A stretch of DNA of 64,000 nucleotides from Stichopus chloronotus. Lineage: Eukaryota > Echinodermata > Holothuroidea > Aspidochirotida > Stichopodidae. How positions within the stretch are numbered: position 1 is the stretch's first letter; every line of letters starts with the position of its first letter. A program made the position numbers and the translations under genes. Positions 1 to 13,700 of this stretch are shown piece after piece. The DNA lies in contig CM037839.1 of the NCBI GenBank assembly GCA_021234535.1, positions 28,473,475-28,537,474 of the forward strand. Reading direction: 5' to 3'. The notes under the pieces are model-generated. The model saw only the letters and a program-made list of their open reading frames with translations. It did not search any database and was not told the origin of the DNA.

Positions 1-3000
1 ACAGCAGCTACCAGCAGTAAGACAGACTTTGAGACAAATTTCATACCACTCTTGTTTGACTTCTTTGAAACTGTTTCAAAGTTATGTAGTTTGTGTCATA
101 CTTTTGAGGAAAAACTAAAATTTAAACAGTATTTTATGTTAATTATGGACATGTTTTGGTACACATTTTAACTGCTGCCTCAATTTCTTCTCATTATCTT
201 TGCAAAATTGATGTTTACTTTCAGGATGACTGCACAATAAAAATGAATGTAAAAAATTCCTCATGACTAGCTAATATTATAAGTCCTTAACCTAATAATA
301 CAAAAAAAAAAATACTCATTGCATAAAGAAATGGTAAATTGTTAGTGGTGTGTAAAAGTCAATTGACAAGGCCTGGCATCTCATCATAAAAGGTGAACTG
401 AGCCAATAATCGTTCCTGAAAGTGATAAATGATGTACAAAAATATGGCGGACATCTGCTGTTTTTCTTGCATGTCATGTAGGCTATGTATAGATATATAG
501 ATTATGATAAAATGATGTATGGTTAGACTTGGCAATTAACATATAATAATTCATACTTAAAGATGGTAAACACCTAAAGAGGGCAGCTGTAAGGTGACTA
601 TATAATTAGTAACTGCAATGGTTGTTAAATTAGTACCAGTTAAGGAAGTACAACAAGAATTATGTATTCTCTATGCAATAAATTGTGTTTAATTTGCAAT
701 TAATTCTTCCATTTAATTACAAACATGAGTTTCTTGTTTACAAATTATTTACAATGGTATTTGATAGTACTGTCACAACAATATTTTGTCAGGCTTTGAT
801 TAAGCTTTACAGTTGTTCTTGAATGATTAGTTTGTGTTTTTTTTTTTTGTGTGTCATGGTGGATTTATCATCTTATTCTCTCCTACCATCTGAAATCAGT
901 CTTGATCAATCTTAATTCTGATTAATAAACTTCATCTTTCTACTGCTATTTGAGTATAATTGATGGTTAGCCAATTTTAGGTAGCACATATGGACTATTT
1001 AGCTACTGTGTTTAGTGAGGTAAATCTAAAATAAAGTAAAATAATAAAGAGAGAGAGGGAGAGAAAAAAGAAGGGAAGTTTCTTTATAATTTAGTTTGTA
1101 TCACCATTGCAGAGATGACTTTTTGTTCTAATTGTAACAGAATCCATTGGCAATGGATTGAATTATTACCAGACACTATTTTGTACATTGTCTGCATCAC
1201 AAGTTGTGGTCGACTTTGGGAGTTAGGGATACGTACGTGCACGTTGAACGAAAGAACTGAAAACACACATCAGCGTTGTTGCAATCAATATCCATGCAGG
1301 CGTTCTCTCTGTGATTTGATAATCGTGGGTAACACCTCCATCATAACACTATAACAAGTATCACTTTCATTATGCCATTAACAAGAAATTTGAGTCACTT
1401 CACAGAATTTGCTCGGAACAGTCCTGTCGTTCTTTGCTGTCCTATAGAGACAGCTCTGATACTGTACTGTTTTATGTACAAATGTTTAAACTATTACTCC
1501 TAAAATGTGGCCAAAAATTCCTATCCTTACCTTACAGCCAGAGATACTTAAAGGGGTTCATTGAGTTTGTTCAGAAAATTCATACTTTGTCACACCTGCT
1601 GAAGTATCACTCACATGTTAATGGCAAAGGTCAAACATCTGAGCATCTGACACACACATCTGAAGCAACAATGATAGGTATAATAAAAAAAAAATCAAAA
1701 TCACTGATTGCAAATCTGTGTGACAAGACACTTACTACCATTATGTATTAATCAACTCCAATTCATAACATAAAGAGTTTCACACATGCTCAGAAACTGT
1801 AGGAATATATACAAGACTAATGAGGTTAATTGCAAGTATTGACATATAATGGTTTCATTAAAACTCCTAACAAAACAAAGGATATCAACTCAGCTAGTGA
1901 ACCAGTTTAAATTGACCTGGGTGAGATCAATCCCATGGCATTGAAATGCAGATGTAAATATTATCATTGTACTCTATCTCTGTATAAGTCAATATGTTGC
2001 CGATGACTTATCCAGCCAGGCATTATCACCTAAAATTGTACCAATTTTTACTGCTTTTATTGCTTCATTTGTTTTACCACAATTTGTACAACATTTAGTC
2101 TGCAGGTCGAAAATAAACCATTGCATTAGCTTTTCTACCTTTCATTTAGTGACAATGAGATGATCCAAGATTTTTCAAAGTGAGGGTCATTCAAGTCTGA
2201 AGTGTAATGCTATCAATGAATTAAAATTAAGGTAGTAATTAACTTAAAGGACAAGTGAGGGAGGATGCCAGAGGGTAAGACTGTTTTTGGGGGTAGATGA
2301 AAGAAAATTATTAATATGCCAGATATTAAAGCCAATTTGTCTGATGCTGATGTAAACAAGATCATCAAGGTTCAGACACATTTGAAAGGAATTCTTATGA
2401 CTCTACGAAGCAATAAAGCTAAGTATCATTATGAATAGTCAGATAATTCTTCACTTGGGTCTTCCCTTAATGTAAACATGAAAGGGACCCCTAAAAGTAG
2501 CCCACATGGCCATCAGAAGACATTTCAAGTTCATATGTTTGCAAATATAGTGGCCATAGTATTTACAGATCATTGGATGAAGGTCTACACCAAAGGATAA
2601 AATGTGGGTGATCATCACACTTTTTCTCCCAAATTCTGCAACACAAACAAAATAATGCATTTTTGCCACTAAACTTTAGTATTATTTTAATCATGACTAC
2701 ACATTTTCAAAATGTCTAGAGATGCTTCAAAGAGCATTTCTTCTCGATCACCCTATGCACATGGTGCCATTGATATAAATCAACAGCCAAAATACTTCAC
2801 ATTTATAACTCTGTGGTTTGGGTAATAGCGATGACTGACGGTAGTGGTTACTGCAGGATCCCCATCTGAAGGGCCTCCTTATAGTTTATATGATTGTACC
2901 ATCTTACATCAACTTGGTGACTAAACCAGAATTTGATGACACTGAAGCTTTCAAAAGTCACAAGTCATGCTTGTAGACACTTTTTGAGGAGCCTCGCCTT

Positions 3001-3678
3001 TAAAGAAAATAGAAGTAAGCTGAAGACCTCAGCAGAAGGCAGGATCACGTAAATGGTCCTTTTAACATATACGGAGTATAAACAAGTGAGAGATTCACAG
3101 GTACGATTTATGAGTTTCCTCACGGCTTACATAAAAACCCAACGCATGGATTGATGACAACAAATATCAATTAAAACAACCTTGCACTTAAAAAGGATCA
3201 CCGGAGCAAGTGACACGTTTATGAGAGAAATTTTCCAGAAGGAGAAGACGTCTGTTTGGACTAGTGCATCTGTTACGAGGCATAGTGAGATCAAGCAAAG
3301 TTTGTGTACGTATGGATATATACACATACATGGACAGGTACAGAATATTACCGTAATGCAAATGTGTTGATGTACACACAGGGGATACCACATGTTGAAA
3401 AGATGACATAGAAAATTGTAAACCATTAAATTTGCAGACTTTACAAAACAAAACTCTTCAGAATGATATTCTAAGATAGTAATCCCTTGTGACAATTTTA
3501 TGGATATTCACAATGTTTTAAAAGGAGGTCATCACAAAAGAAGCAGTTTTTATTATATATTGTAATAATATATGCCCTCAGTTGGGAATTACTCAGGAAA
3601 ATAGCAAATGAAAAGCAACCTCTTTTTGAAAATCTGCCAACACAAAGCCCATAGTCTTCTTCAAATGATCATTAATGT
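1..3678. other. A+T-rich non-coding stretch
   Basis: No recognisable gene, RNA or mobile element. It contains a run of 12 T at 837-848 and a purine tract of GA/GAA words at about 1046-1079. Short open frames on both strands (the longest, 105 codons, at 1434-1751 on the plus strand) show no family resemblance and no convincing splice-site context. A small CpG-richer patch lies at about 1208-1250. I see nothing else to annotate. Confidence 0.6.
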
Positions 3679-4118
3679 GAGAGTATTACATAACTATTAT
3701 TAGCCTGAGAATAGTGAGTATTACATAACTATGTTACTAGCCCTCAGAGTGTCACACAACTATTTCTAGCCTGGAAGTATTACTAACCTCAGAGTATTAT
3801 GTCACGATTTTTAACCCAGAAGTATAACATACTTTCATTAGCATCATAGTATTACATTAAATCTTGCAAGCCTAAGAATAATATGTAGCATTATTAGATT
3901 GATAGTATACACTATTGAGAAAACCTGAGACTACATAACTTTTACTAACCTGAGAGTATTACATAACTATCATTAGCCTGAGAGTATTATACAATTATTT
4001 TTAACTATTATTAGTCAGAGAGTATTACATAACTATTATTTGCTTGAGAGTATTACAAAACTACAGTTAGCCTGAGAGTATTATGTAACTATTGTAAGGT
4101 TGAATGTATTACACAAAT
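3679..4118. repeat. 28-bp degenerate minisatellite, about 15-16 units
   Basis: The unit reads approximately GAGAGTATTACATAACTA followed by TTATTAGCCT. Good copies appear at 3679, 3715, 3954, 3980, 4018, 4047 and 4075, with more degraded copies between them. Units differ by substitutions and small indels, so the array looks old. No open frame of interest crosses it. The monomer is seen directly; copy number is an estimate from the span divided by the unit length. Confidence 0.85.
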
Positions 4119-7100
4119 GTATTGGAAGTATTCAGTGAAACTACTATTTTTATCATATTAGCCTGCAATGACTCTTCTCAGCTTTTCAAGAATAACCAGC
4201 AGAAATATCTTCAATAACAGCACACATTTCAAACTTTTTGCTGTTCAAGCATCTGAAATTATTCATTCAAAGGTGAAATTTTACACTATGTCATGAACAT
4301 TATTGTTTTAATTAGTCATGCAACTGAAAATTTCTGTCAGATGGGACAAAAAGGACAATCTCATCGTGAGAAGTGCAATAATTGTGTAGAGAAAGTTGGT
4401 GAGAAGCAAATAATGCATTGCAAAGATTTAGGAATCATTACCAATCTAAGGTATGACAGGTGAAAATGATAAACTACCAGGTCTGAGTTTCAGCTATCCA
4501 TCATGTAAATGCAGTTAACACAGTATTCTGGTGCATCTTGTAATAAACCATATTATTTAATTAATTAAAAACAGGTTAAATCAAATAAACACACTAATCC
4601 CCAAGCAGTCCTATACCAACAAATCCCCAAACAACCATCAGACAATCTAATTAACAAGTTTGAAATCATTCCAAAAGTCAGTTTGATTAAGCTGGTGTAT
4701 ACTCGATGGGATATGTATGGAGAAAAGTCTAAGTAATAATACAAAAATAGACAATTAAAATTGGTTATAAGAGATGAAGATGTAGAATTGTTGAGAGCAG
4801 CTGGCCATGAGGAGATTACCATCTCAAAATCTGAGACTTTTCTACACGAAATATGAGATTAAAAATAGGATTTCAATAGCATGATTTTTTAATAAAGAGT
4901 GATTTCCAATTACTTCCTAACATATTTTCCAAAAACATACAGTAAAAAAGAAAAGTAATTATATGTAAATGCAATTACTTGTATATTTAAACTAAATCCC
5001 ATGTTAACCAAATGTCAACTGAATCAAGGGTAGATTGTCAGCGATTCAAATAAGATGTTTGTCTTCTGAAATATGTCCACATCATTTTAAAATAAATTTA
5101 TTTTCTTCATGTTTATATTTGTGAAAAATTCCAATGAAGATATAGGCCTATGACACTTGCAAACATACTTGAAAGACAGAGCAAATTCAAATTGATTTGG
5201 TGTACAGTATTTACATGTGATTTAAATTTGGCATTTTTTAATGATGAATACTTGATCTACAGGCATGAGGAGGGTAAACGGGGAAAAGGAAAAGAGTGCA
5301 TCAGGCAGCTACATGAAAATACAGGAGAGGAGGTTTTGGGTGTTTCTACAGACATGGAAAAGACAAACAGGAAAAAGTAAAGGGTTCATTGGGGCACTAC
5401 ATGAAAACAGATGTTATATTTTGAATTTCTTTTTCAAGGATTACCTGAAGAATCGGTTCTGTTTGTTGATGGCAAACTTAGGAAAGGTGAAAGAGGAGGG
5501 GGGGGGGTGGGTTGTACAAGTGGGGGGAGAACACAGAAGGTCTGCAAGTTTCACTCTCACCTCATTCTTGCACTTCTGAAAGGTAAGCTCAAGAGTTTCA
5601 CCTTAAAGGAATACTATCAGCAAGTACTTACTCTACCCCACTGCATGAAGCATTTTAACATCATGTAATTGCTAACCACTTTTACAGCTAGAAGAAAATG
5701 GTACATTTAATATAATGGTTTGTTTCCTTTGGCTTCATGTCAACTTTTTTGTTATTGCTACAAAAATAAACCTGTTTTCCACATCATCACAAAATATGTT
5801 CACCAGTAAGATAGAGTGGAACAATTTGGTACTGCATCAAGGAAATTTGGGTACTTGCAGAAACAGAACAAAAAAAAAATAAGTGAGAAAAACACGAAAC
5901 GGCAATGAAAACACAGTGAGAGGTAAAAGAGTCCAAAACAAAGCTTGTACATCAAAGAGACATCAAACAAAAGAACAGGACAAAACTGAATGTAGTTCTC
6001 TTTGCAATTATCAATCACAGTGTGGCCCCTAGTGTAACTCTCTGAGTATACCAATCAGGAACTGATTGAGTGTCTCCATCATAAACCACTAGCTATTGTA
6101 AAAAATAAACTAGAGGCAAGTGAGGTTACATGAAATTGTTAGTGTTTTGCAAAGGGTACATCACAGATACGCAACAGGAGATCATGTGTGAATCTGATTT
6201 TGAATTCTGAAATTGTTACCGGTATCTAAAGTTTCAGTAATGTACGCAGCATGTGGGACCAAAAAAAAAAAAAAACCAACTCAACATGTTAAGTTTTCTT
6301 AACAGTCTGAGACACTAACAGTCTGAGTCTTTCTCAGGTTGCATACAAAGAACTTGTAGTTGTGCAGAGTGAGGCAAAATTATAACTTTACAACAACCTT
6401 TAGCTTGCTTGTTGCCTCGTGGAAATTACATTTCAGGCACCAGGTACATGACTGTCTATGAACTGCAAATAATCAGGTCCAAACACTACAAAATGTAAAC
6501 TGCATAAAAAAAGCAAGAAACTACCGTGAAATGAACTTCATTTTACACTTTTGTTTAAATACTATTCTGCTTTAAAAAATATCAGGTTTGAAATTGGGCT
6601 TACATAGACAGAGTGATCAGCATTATCTAAAAATTAAAGTTATGGACAAAAAAGTTACGAACTTATGAAACACTAACACGTGAATGAGATGTCCCATTCA
6701 TTTAGTTCATAATCATTTCAAGGGATAGATAATATTACTGTAGGTCTCACATTACGTGCTGTTTTTTTATGTATATGTGTAACCCCCGTAGCCTCTGTGC
6801 CGACAAACTACAGACAACTCAACTAAGGCTTCTGGCAATCTCTTTTCAATGTGCAAAGCATGATGGGCAATTTCACAAGGAATGTAAATAATAATATAAA
6901 CTGAGATTTAATATTGATCAAGGGCATCATTCATCATTTAAATTGATCACAAACTCTACGAGACAAATCTTGTGTCTTTAATCTGTGGCCATAAACCCAA
7001 ACAATTTAGATGATGTTTCCTTGAAAGTCGTGATGCTCAGTAGAAACTATGATGATGCGCTGGTATTGTTTAATTATGCATTGGTTACGTGCACATTCTA

Positions 7101-8700
7101 TTAGTCATACTACGCATGTTTGGAGAATATAAGGCAAAGCTACAATTAGGCACTGTTATGTATCACTGTGTGACAGCATTAAGAGCCGCTAAACATCTTC
7201 TCCCCCCATCCGTACGTCTTCATTAAGCACCAACACTCTTCATTGGCAAGTCTAGCATCATCTTTGAAGTGTACCTTTGATTCCGCTACTGTTAGCACCA
7301 TTACTGTTAGATGGTGGCACTATCAGCTCTAATTCCAATTAAAATGCAGAGGAGATGGTCAAATCGAGTCACTTTCACCTCCACAGCAGTATAGGTCTGA
7401 GATCAAGCCAACATAGACAAGTAATTACTCCATGATCTAATTCGGTTTTCAGAATTCTTAATTTGGTGCTTCAATTTTAAAAAGAAGGGGAAAAAAGGGA
7501 AAGAGAAAAGTCAGGGAAACAGTGTATTCTGTATCAGATACAGGTTATTGTAACCATCCTTGAAGAAAACTGTTGTGATGTGAGAAAAAAAAATAGGATG
7601 GATGAGGGCGACAATTACAAAAGGTTGTTTGAGTTTGTTTTATCCTGTAACTGGGAATATGGCCTAGAGATATCATTAATTCAGTGGGATTAGATCATAC
7701 CTAAACAAACAAATCCACGTAGGGATGTCAATAACATCGCGAGAACGGCCATTGCCATTGTTAATAGCATTGGGAAACAAAAACAGCGTCAACGTAGTAT
7801 GGAGCTTGTGATAAGATGGTATACTGCGGTACACAGCTCCAGCAGAGAGCGGTGAATGGAATGCAACATTGCATAATAGCTTTGATGTAATATAATGGCA
7901 AAAAAATTTGGTAGGCAGTAGATTATAGTCTACCATCTACTACAATTTAGAAGGGCAACCTTTCTTTTCTCTTTTTAGAAATTTGTCCAGAATGTCCTGA
8001 AAATGAATTAAATCTAAAGAATCAACTACTGGAGCTATTACTGGTTAAGCTTCTGATGTAGCCAAATTACCTAACAGCAATTTGGCTCCTTACCGATGCA
8101 TGATAGGCATACTCTGAAGTACATTTTTCTCTCAGTATTACTTGTACTGATCTGAATGGTCCATATCAATGCATAACACGCTTTGTTCAGTGAGCACTAT
8201 CCTAGGGTGAAAGTTATGTAGGCTTATAAGCATGGAGATAGGAATGCAGGGGGACCATTTGAAGGGTCTCAGGTCACCAAATGACAACATATCAAAACCT
8301 TAGCGAAATTGTCTATCTCTCTTAAAGCAAACACACAATCGACCAAAAAATTACATTAACTTTTTATCTTCATTTAAATAAATTTAGGGCCATAATGATG
8401 ATCCTAGAAATACTGAATAGCCTACTTCACTCCTCCTTACATTCACTCCGGAGAATTTTCTGCCACCTTTCTTCTTTCCCATGCTAGTCAGGCATGCAGG
8501 AGTTTTGTCAACAACATTTGTCCCAACAGAATACAAAGGCTTGAGAAATTTTCTTTCCAATGATGTAAAAATCTTTTCAATTGGTTGAAAAAAAGCCCCG
8601 TAATTGTAAGGAACCAATAGCTGAGAGTGCACTGTGACTTGGCATAGCCCAGTTTCATATCTACATCCTACTCCATACACTGCAGCATGTAGCCGAGGTC
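4119..8700. other. Non-coding stretch with homopolymer runs
   Basis: Mostly plain A+T-rich sequence. There is a G-rich purine tract with a G run at about 5498-5508, an A run at about 6260-6274, and a CpG-moderate segment at about 6780-7400 with no open frame worth calling. A minus-strand open frame of 98 codons (8384-8680) has no recognisable family or motif. A sequence resembling the ZNF143/THAP11 core lies near 6857-6875 but has mismatches. Confidence 0.55.
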
Positions 8701-8716
8701 AAAGCTGTACACACTG

Positions 8717-8935
8717 GTGATGAACTAGTCCCTGCACCCCACTGAAAAATTAGAACTGGAGAGATGTAATAGTCCCCTGCACGTACCTAACTCAGGAACT
8801 TAGCATAGTGATAAGAGTGCTTGTACTCTTTTTACACTGAGTTTACTGGAGAGATGTAATCCCCTGCCACGCTTCCCTTACTCTAGAAATAATGGTGATC
8901 TTATAGTCCCACACACAGACCTTCCTAACACTAGA
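8717..8935. repeat. Degenerate short repeat cluster (low confidence)
   Basis: Two clear copies of ACTGGAGAGATGTAAT followed by C-rich text occur at about 8755 and 8844. Weaker versions of the 'TAGTCCC(C)TGCACnnnCC' part occur at about 8727 and 8905. Spacing is irregular (about 45-90 bp), so this may be an old tandem array or scattered copies of one short repeat. Confidence 0.35.
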
Positions 8936-10031
8936 CCTGCTAATAATAAGGTAATAGCTAATATACAGGTTTGATGATACCTTGTATGTTATTTTCTCAG
9001 TTAGGGCATTAACAATCCTGTTTTAATGTGCAAGTTAGTAAGGCTCAGTGACTGTTTCCTAATTTGTACAGTAACAATGGAGGTAATTTGCATTTTAAAG
9101 GTCATGTGATATGCATCTAGAAGAGAGCTACCTGTGGCTAACTCACAATTTACAGAGTGAGACCCTGTGTGCAAATCTGTTACAATTGTATTTCTGCATA
9201 TTAGCATTTATGACATCTGGCTTTTCAAAGTTTGATGAAAATGTACTACGTAGAATATGATGATGTGGTGTGTGTTGATCTTTCTTTTGTTAGGCCTAAA
9301 CGTATCCTCTCATAATTAATTACTGGGTTTCACAATCGTGAGTGATATCAATATTTGTAAAGAAAATGCATGCTACCAACACAAAACCCTCTAGGTGTAT
9401 AAAATTCTTTGACATAAAGTCTTTTAAATAAATGTTAAGTAAATTAAGGATAAGATATAAGATATATGGTGTGAATCCCTCTCATGACACCGTACATTTG
9501 CATACTAAGCCAATGATTATTCATGATGCAGGTGTAAGATAGGAATTTATCTGTTTAATCGTCAATACTTAATGGATTTTGATGGAATTTACAGATTTTT
9601 CAACATTTTCAGAGAATAATACAGCCAATATTCCAAAACGTCATTTTCATGATGTCAAACAACCTTAACTGTACATATCTCTGCCAGGAAAAGATAATGA
9701 TTGTGTAATTGTACTGTCTATCTGAGTGACCTCAAACTTGAGAAAACATAGGCCCTATAAATCAAATCCAGAGAGAACCTTTGGCTCTAAGTGAATGTGA
9801 CAAACATTTACATATTCAGCTGTTTCTTTTTTCCAAAGTTAGACCTGTTTTTACAAACATACTTGATAAACCACATCACTAAACATTCTTTTATGACCAC
9901 AATACCACTGTAAAATGGAAATAAATGCAGACATTGGACTACAGAATCAAAACAACTTCTCGAACCTACATTTGTAATTACTCTGAATCAAGACATCTTT
10001 CATATCCTCAAAAAAGAATCTTGAGAAACAA

Positions 10032-10052
10032 GATGATGATGATGATGATGAT
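10032..10052. repeat. (GAT)7 microsatellite
   Basis: Seven perfect GAT trinucleotides, followed about 35 bp later by an ATTT tetranucleotide tract at about 10090-10108. Both are simple sequence repeats with no coding context. Confidence 0.95.
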
Positions 10053-10516
10053 GGAGATAAGATGTTTGTATTATTATGCATCTTGTATTATTTATTTATT
10101 TATTTATATATATTTTGTATTATTGCAGTTTGAGTCATCATGTAGTTAGAACAGCAGTGGCAGTGTGGGTGTATCTTTCTTGGGGGAGCATGACTAAAGT
10201 GCATCGTCACTTACATGCTAGCTAGAATTGCAGGAAGACTATGTAAGTGAAGCACCACCATTGTTTGGTGTCAAGCATACCCGAAATTGCCTCACCAAGC
10301 TCCACAGGCACCCTTTCACTCTTATGGTGCCCCCCCAAAATGCTGAGGGGAGATGGCCCCCTGTCCAGCCATCACCATGACAAAGCACAATATTTCAAGT
10401 GTTGGTACACCAAAAAAATGCGGAAGAGACTTGAGCGGAGTCTGGGAAAGGAATACAGGAATGGAAAAGGGAGCTACTCAACAGACACTCTTCACTGGGG
10501 CTATGTGAATGTTCCC

Positions 10517-10781
10517 TAAGTTCGATGTTCCCAGGGTTTGATGTTCCAGAGGTTTGATGTTCCTCAGGTTCGATGTTTCCAGGGTTAGGGAACATCAAAG
10601 CCTTTGAACATCGGGACCATCAAACCTCGGGAACAGCGAACCTCGTCAGTGACAGTGACAATTCTGGGAACATCGAACCCTGGGAATAACAGACCTTGCA
10701 CTCATCAGCAACCCTTGAAATAATACAAAACAGGAGAAAATCAAACCCTGGGAACAATGAACCCGGGAACATCGGGTAGAC
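10517..10781. repeat. 16-17-bp minisatellite present in both orientations
   Basis: From about 10521 to 10580 the unit reads GATGTTCCCAGGGTTC or close variants, four times in tandem. From about 10584 onward the same unit appears as its reverse complement (GGGAACATCGAACCCT and variants) at least six times, to 10781. The switch occurs near 10580-10590, so the left block can pair with the right block as a fold-back. A minus-strand open frame at 10395-10598 translates the left block into a repeated NPGNIE-type peptide; I regard that as incidental. The right half is interrupted by unrelated sequence at about 10636-10660 and 10693-10738. Confidence 0.8.
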
Positions 10782-13700
10782 CCACTCTTCACCTTGATGC
10801 CAGATGCATCCTTGATGTTACCAACGATGACACCTAAACAAGTTGCTTTCTTCCTCGATCACTAAGTTGAAATGATAACTCACTGATTTTACACAGCACA
10901 TAGCTTAATATTATTTTTCAAGTTTGTTAATACCATTGTATGTACTGTTGATTGCTTGCAGACATGGGAAGAAATCTGTATATGTCATAAAATTTAAACT
11001 AGGGGAAAACCAATATGATTCCAGAGTTAAATATATGTTGAAGATTTTACTTGCTTGTGTTTTTGAAACAAATTTTAAATATCTCCAATATATTTCTACT
11101 GCAGATGGTCACTTTTTGTGGTAATTGTAACACACTGTCCTGCCATAATACAACAATGTACTGATGTATCAAAACCACAAAACACAGTATTATTGCAACT
11201 GGTTCCACTGATACACACGCACATGTGAATGGAAGGAATTTGCACAGACTTCAGCATATATATTACAAAACTGAACAAATGCAGCAAGTATATGAATAAA
11301 GCAAGAAGACAATGCTAATTAAAGACTGAATAATTAATGCACTGTTGGTAAGAAAATCAATCTTCCCAACACAGTCGGTGAAAGATCTGACAGAAAAAGC
11401 ACCATGACGTTGATGACTGATAACCACCTCAGAGAAGTCGGCAGTCTTAGTAGGTTACCTTAGCTCAGCATGGCTGAGTAGAACCTCATAAGCACTGTAA
11501 ATGTAGGACATATGAAAGAATGTTGGCTTTTTGAAATGGTTACCTTAATTCAACATGTGGTGGAGCCTCATGTGATAGCCATTTCAGGGAAATAGATGTT
11601 GGTTGTTAGTTCAAGATTTGGTACAGTGAATGTCAACAGACTGTCAGCAGCCACTTTAGGAATGCACCATTCTAAGGAGGGAACTCTGGGTTATACATAA
11701 GAGGTGAAACATTACAACTAGATGAACTATGGCCTGATTAGGGTTGTTGTCACTCTCAGTAACTTATTTTTCGTTAAATATCCACTTCCGACTTTTTAAT
11801 GTGATATGCAAGGACCTCATTGGCAGATTATTGATGGACATATACAAATGTGTTCTTTTCTTAAATGTGAGATAGAACCTGGTGTACTTGATCAAAAATC
11901 ATTTTTGCTTTTCAATGAGCTACATATTATGGTGACAAATTTACCGTGCTGACCAATGTTATCAACTCCTGCTGTGTGTATAAAATACATCGATCTGTTC
12001 GGGGAAGATGTGTGGGGGTAGGGGTCAGGAAGATATATCAGGAAAAAAAAGTGACTCTCTAATGAAGCTTTTCTTCACTCTGTAGGCTACACTAAAGATG
12101 CTAACACATCTCCCACAGCCCCCCCCCCCCCACCACCCTTCCCCGCAGATGAAACTCCAGGTACTGTAACTTGACAATCAACTTTTGAGATGTGCAGAAA
12201 AGGTTTAGTATATACTTCATGTAAGTCAACCTCCAACTGACTTGCACAGATACCTTCTAATCCTTGGCTATTCAGTTCATTCATTTCCCTTCTGATGTCT
12301 ATTCACCTGAGTTTGAGTTAGGCTTCACATGAAGTTAGAACATTGCTGTCCGTTTAATAATGTGATCAATGCAAAGTTTTAGCCTTGCATTATTAAGAGG
12401 AACAGATCTTTTGTGCCAGGATTTAAAAAAAAAGATGTATTTGTCGGTTTGCCATTGTTACTGGAGAGAATGACCAGTACGATGAGCACTTAAAATGTAA
12501 TGACAATTTAACATGCAAAAATGCCAGGCTCTAAAAGTATTTTGATGGTTAACACTGGATTTATTAAGATTTACAAGAACATTTCCTTCAAATGAATCAT
12601 CAGCACTAAACCAAAGTTGCCAGATTCATGACATGATTTCACCTTCATGAGTTACCAGTTTAAGGCCTCCACTGTTTGCTTACATTGTATATGTGTTCCA
12701 GGGATGTTCTTCACGATGATAACAAAAATGTTCCTGGCACCCCAATTTCATTAAGAAAAGACGAGAGTAATGTGATGGCTTCTGTTTATTTTTTCGTTAC
12801 AAAGAGGAAAAAAGAAACCAAAGCCATTTATTGCACATCAATGTTACTAAGGGTTTAGAAGGAATCAGTGGTATTGATTTTAACATTGTGGCATATTATT
12901 GATTCTGCCATAAGCATCTTTCACACAGCAGCAAAGCTTCCATGATTACTGACTAATTGGTTTTCCCAATTACGAGTTTCAGAAGGTGCGTGATGTTATT
13001 ACGAGACCGTGTCAAAGGTCACATTAACACTGCCTCCACTGGTATGCAGATGGCTCTTTACTTAGTGGAGTGTTTCATTAATGTTGAAGAGTGTATGCCC
13101 ATACTAATGAGATATAAAAAAAACTGAGACTGGTGCGGCCTACATCACAAGGAAGAGGATGATATTAATCCTACAAGCTCCAACAATATAATTAAATGTA
13201 CGCAACACAAATTTTATCAGATTGAACGTTCATTTTTTGCGTTATTTCCATTAATGCACATACTTTGCTACGGGAGTGGGAGGAGGACATGTCCGGGGGA
13301 GTATTTTAAAAATAAATATAGATAGGTGCAAATAATGCAAGAGCTCGGTGTTTACCTTCAAGACTGATAAAAGAGATATTTTCAAGAAATTAAAGCTAAC
13401 TATAGAAAACATCAACAAACATTATGACTGTCCTAGGGTGGCTTTTTGTCATAATAAAACGTGGCCTACTGAGCTGCATGACTGAGAGTTCTCTATGAGT
13501 CATAGATGACTTCCGTATACTCACACACTTTTGTCTTTTTTGTCAATTTTGTCTTTTTACAAACAGTCCACAAAATTTGCACATGTTGGCTTATGTCTAC
13601 AAGAATGCATGGAGATGTAAAGCAAGCAAATGCATGAATTCAGTCTGAAAATATGTTTCCTAAAAGAATGTGCCTTGTCCAGAAAGACATATATATTGCT

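Noticed and set aside
3679..4118. CRISPR-like array
   Set aside because: Units are contiguous and degenerate with no unique spacers, and the window is eukaryotic in character.
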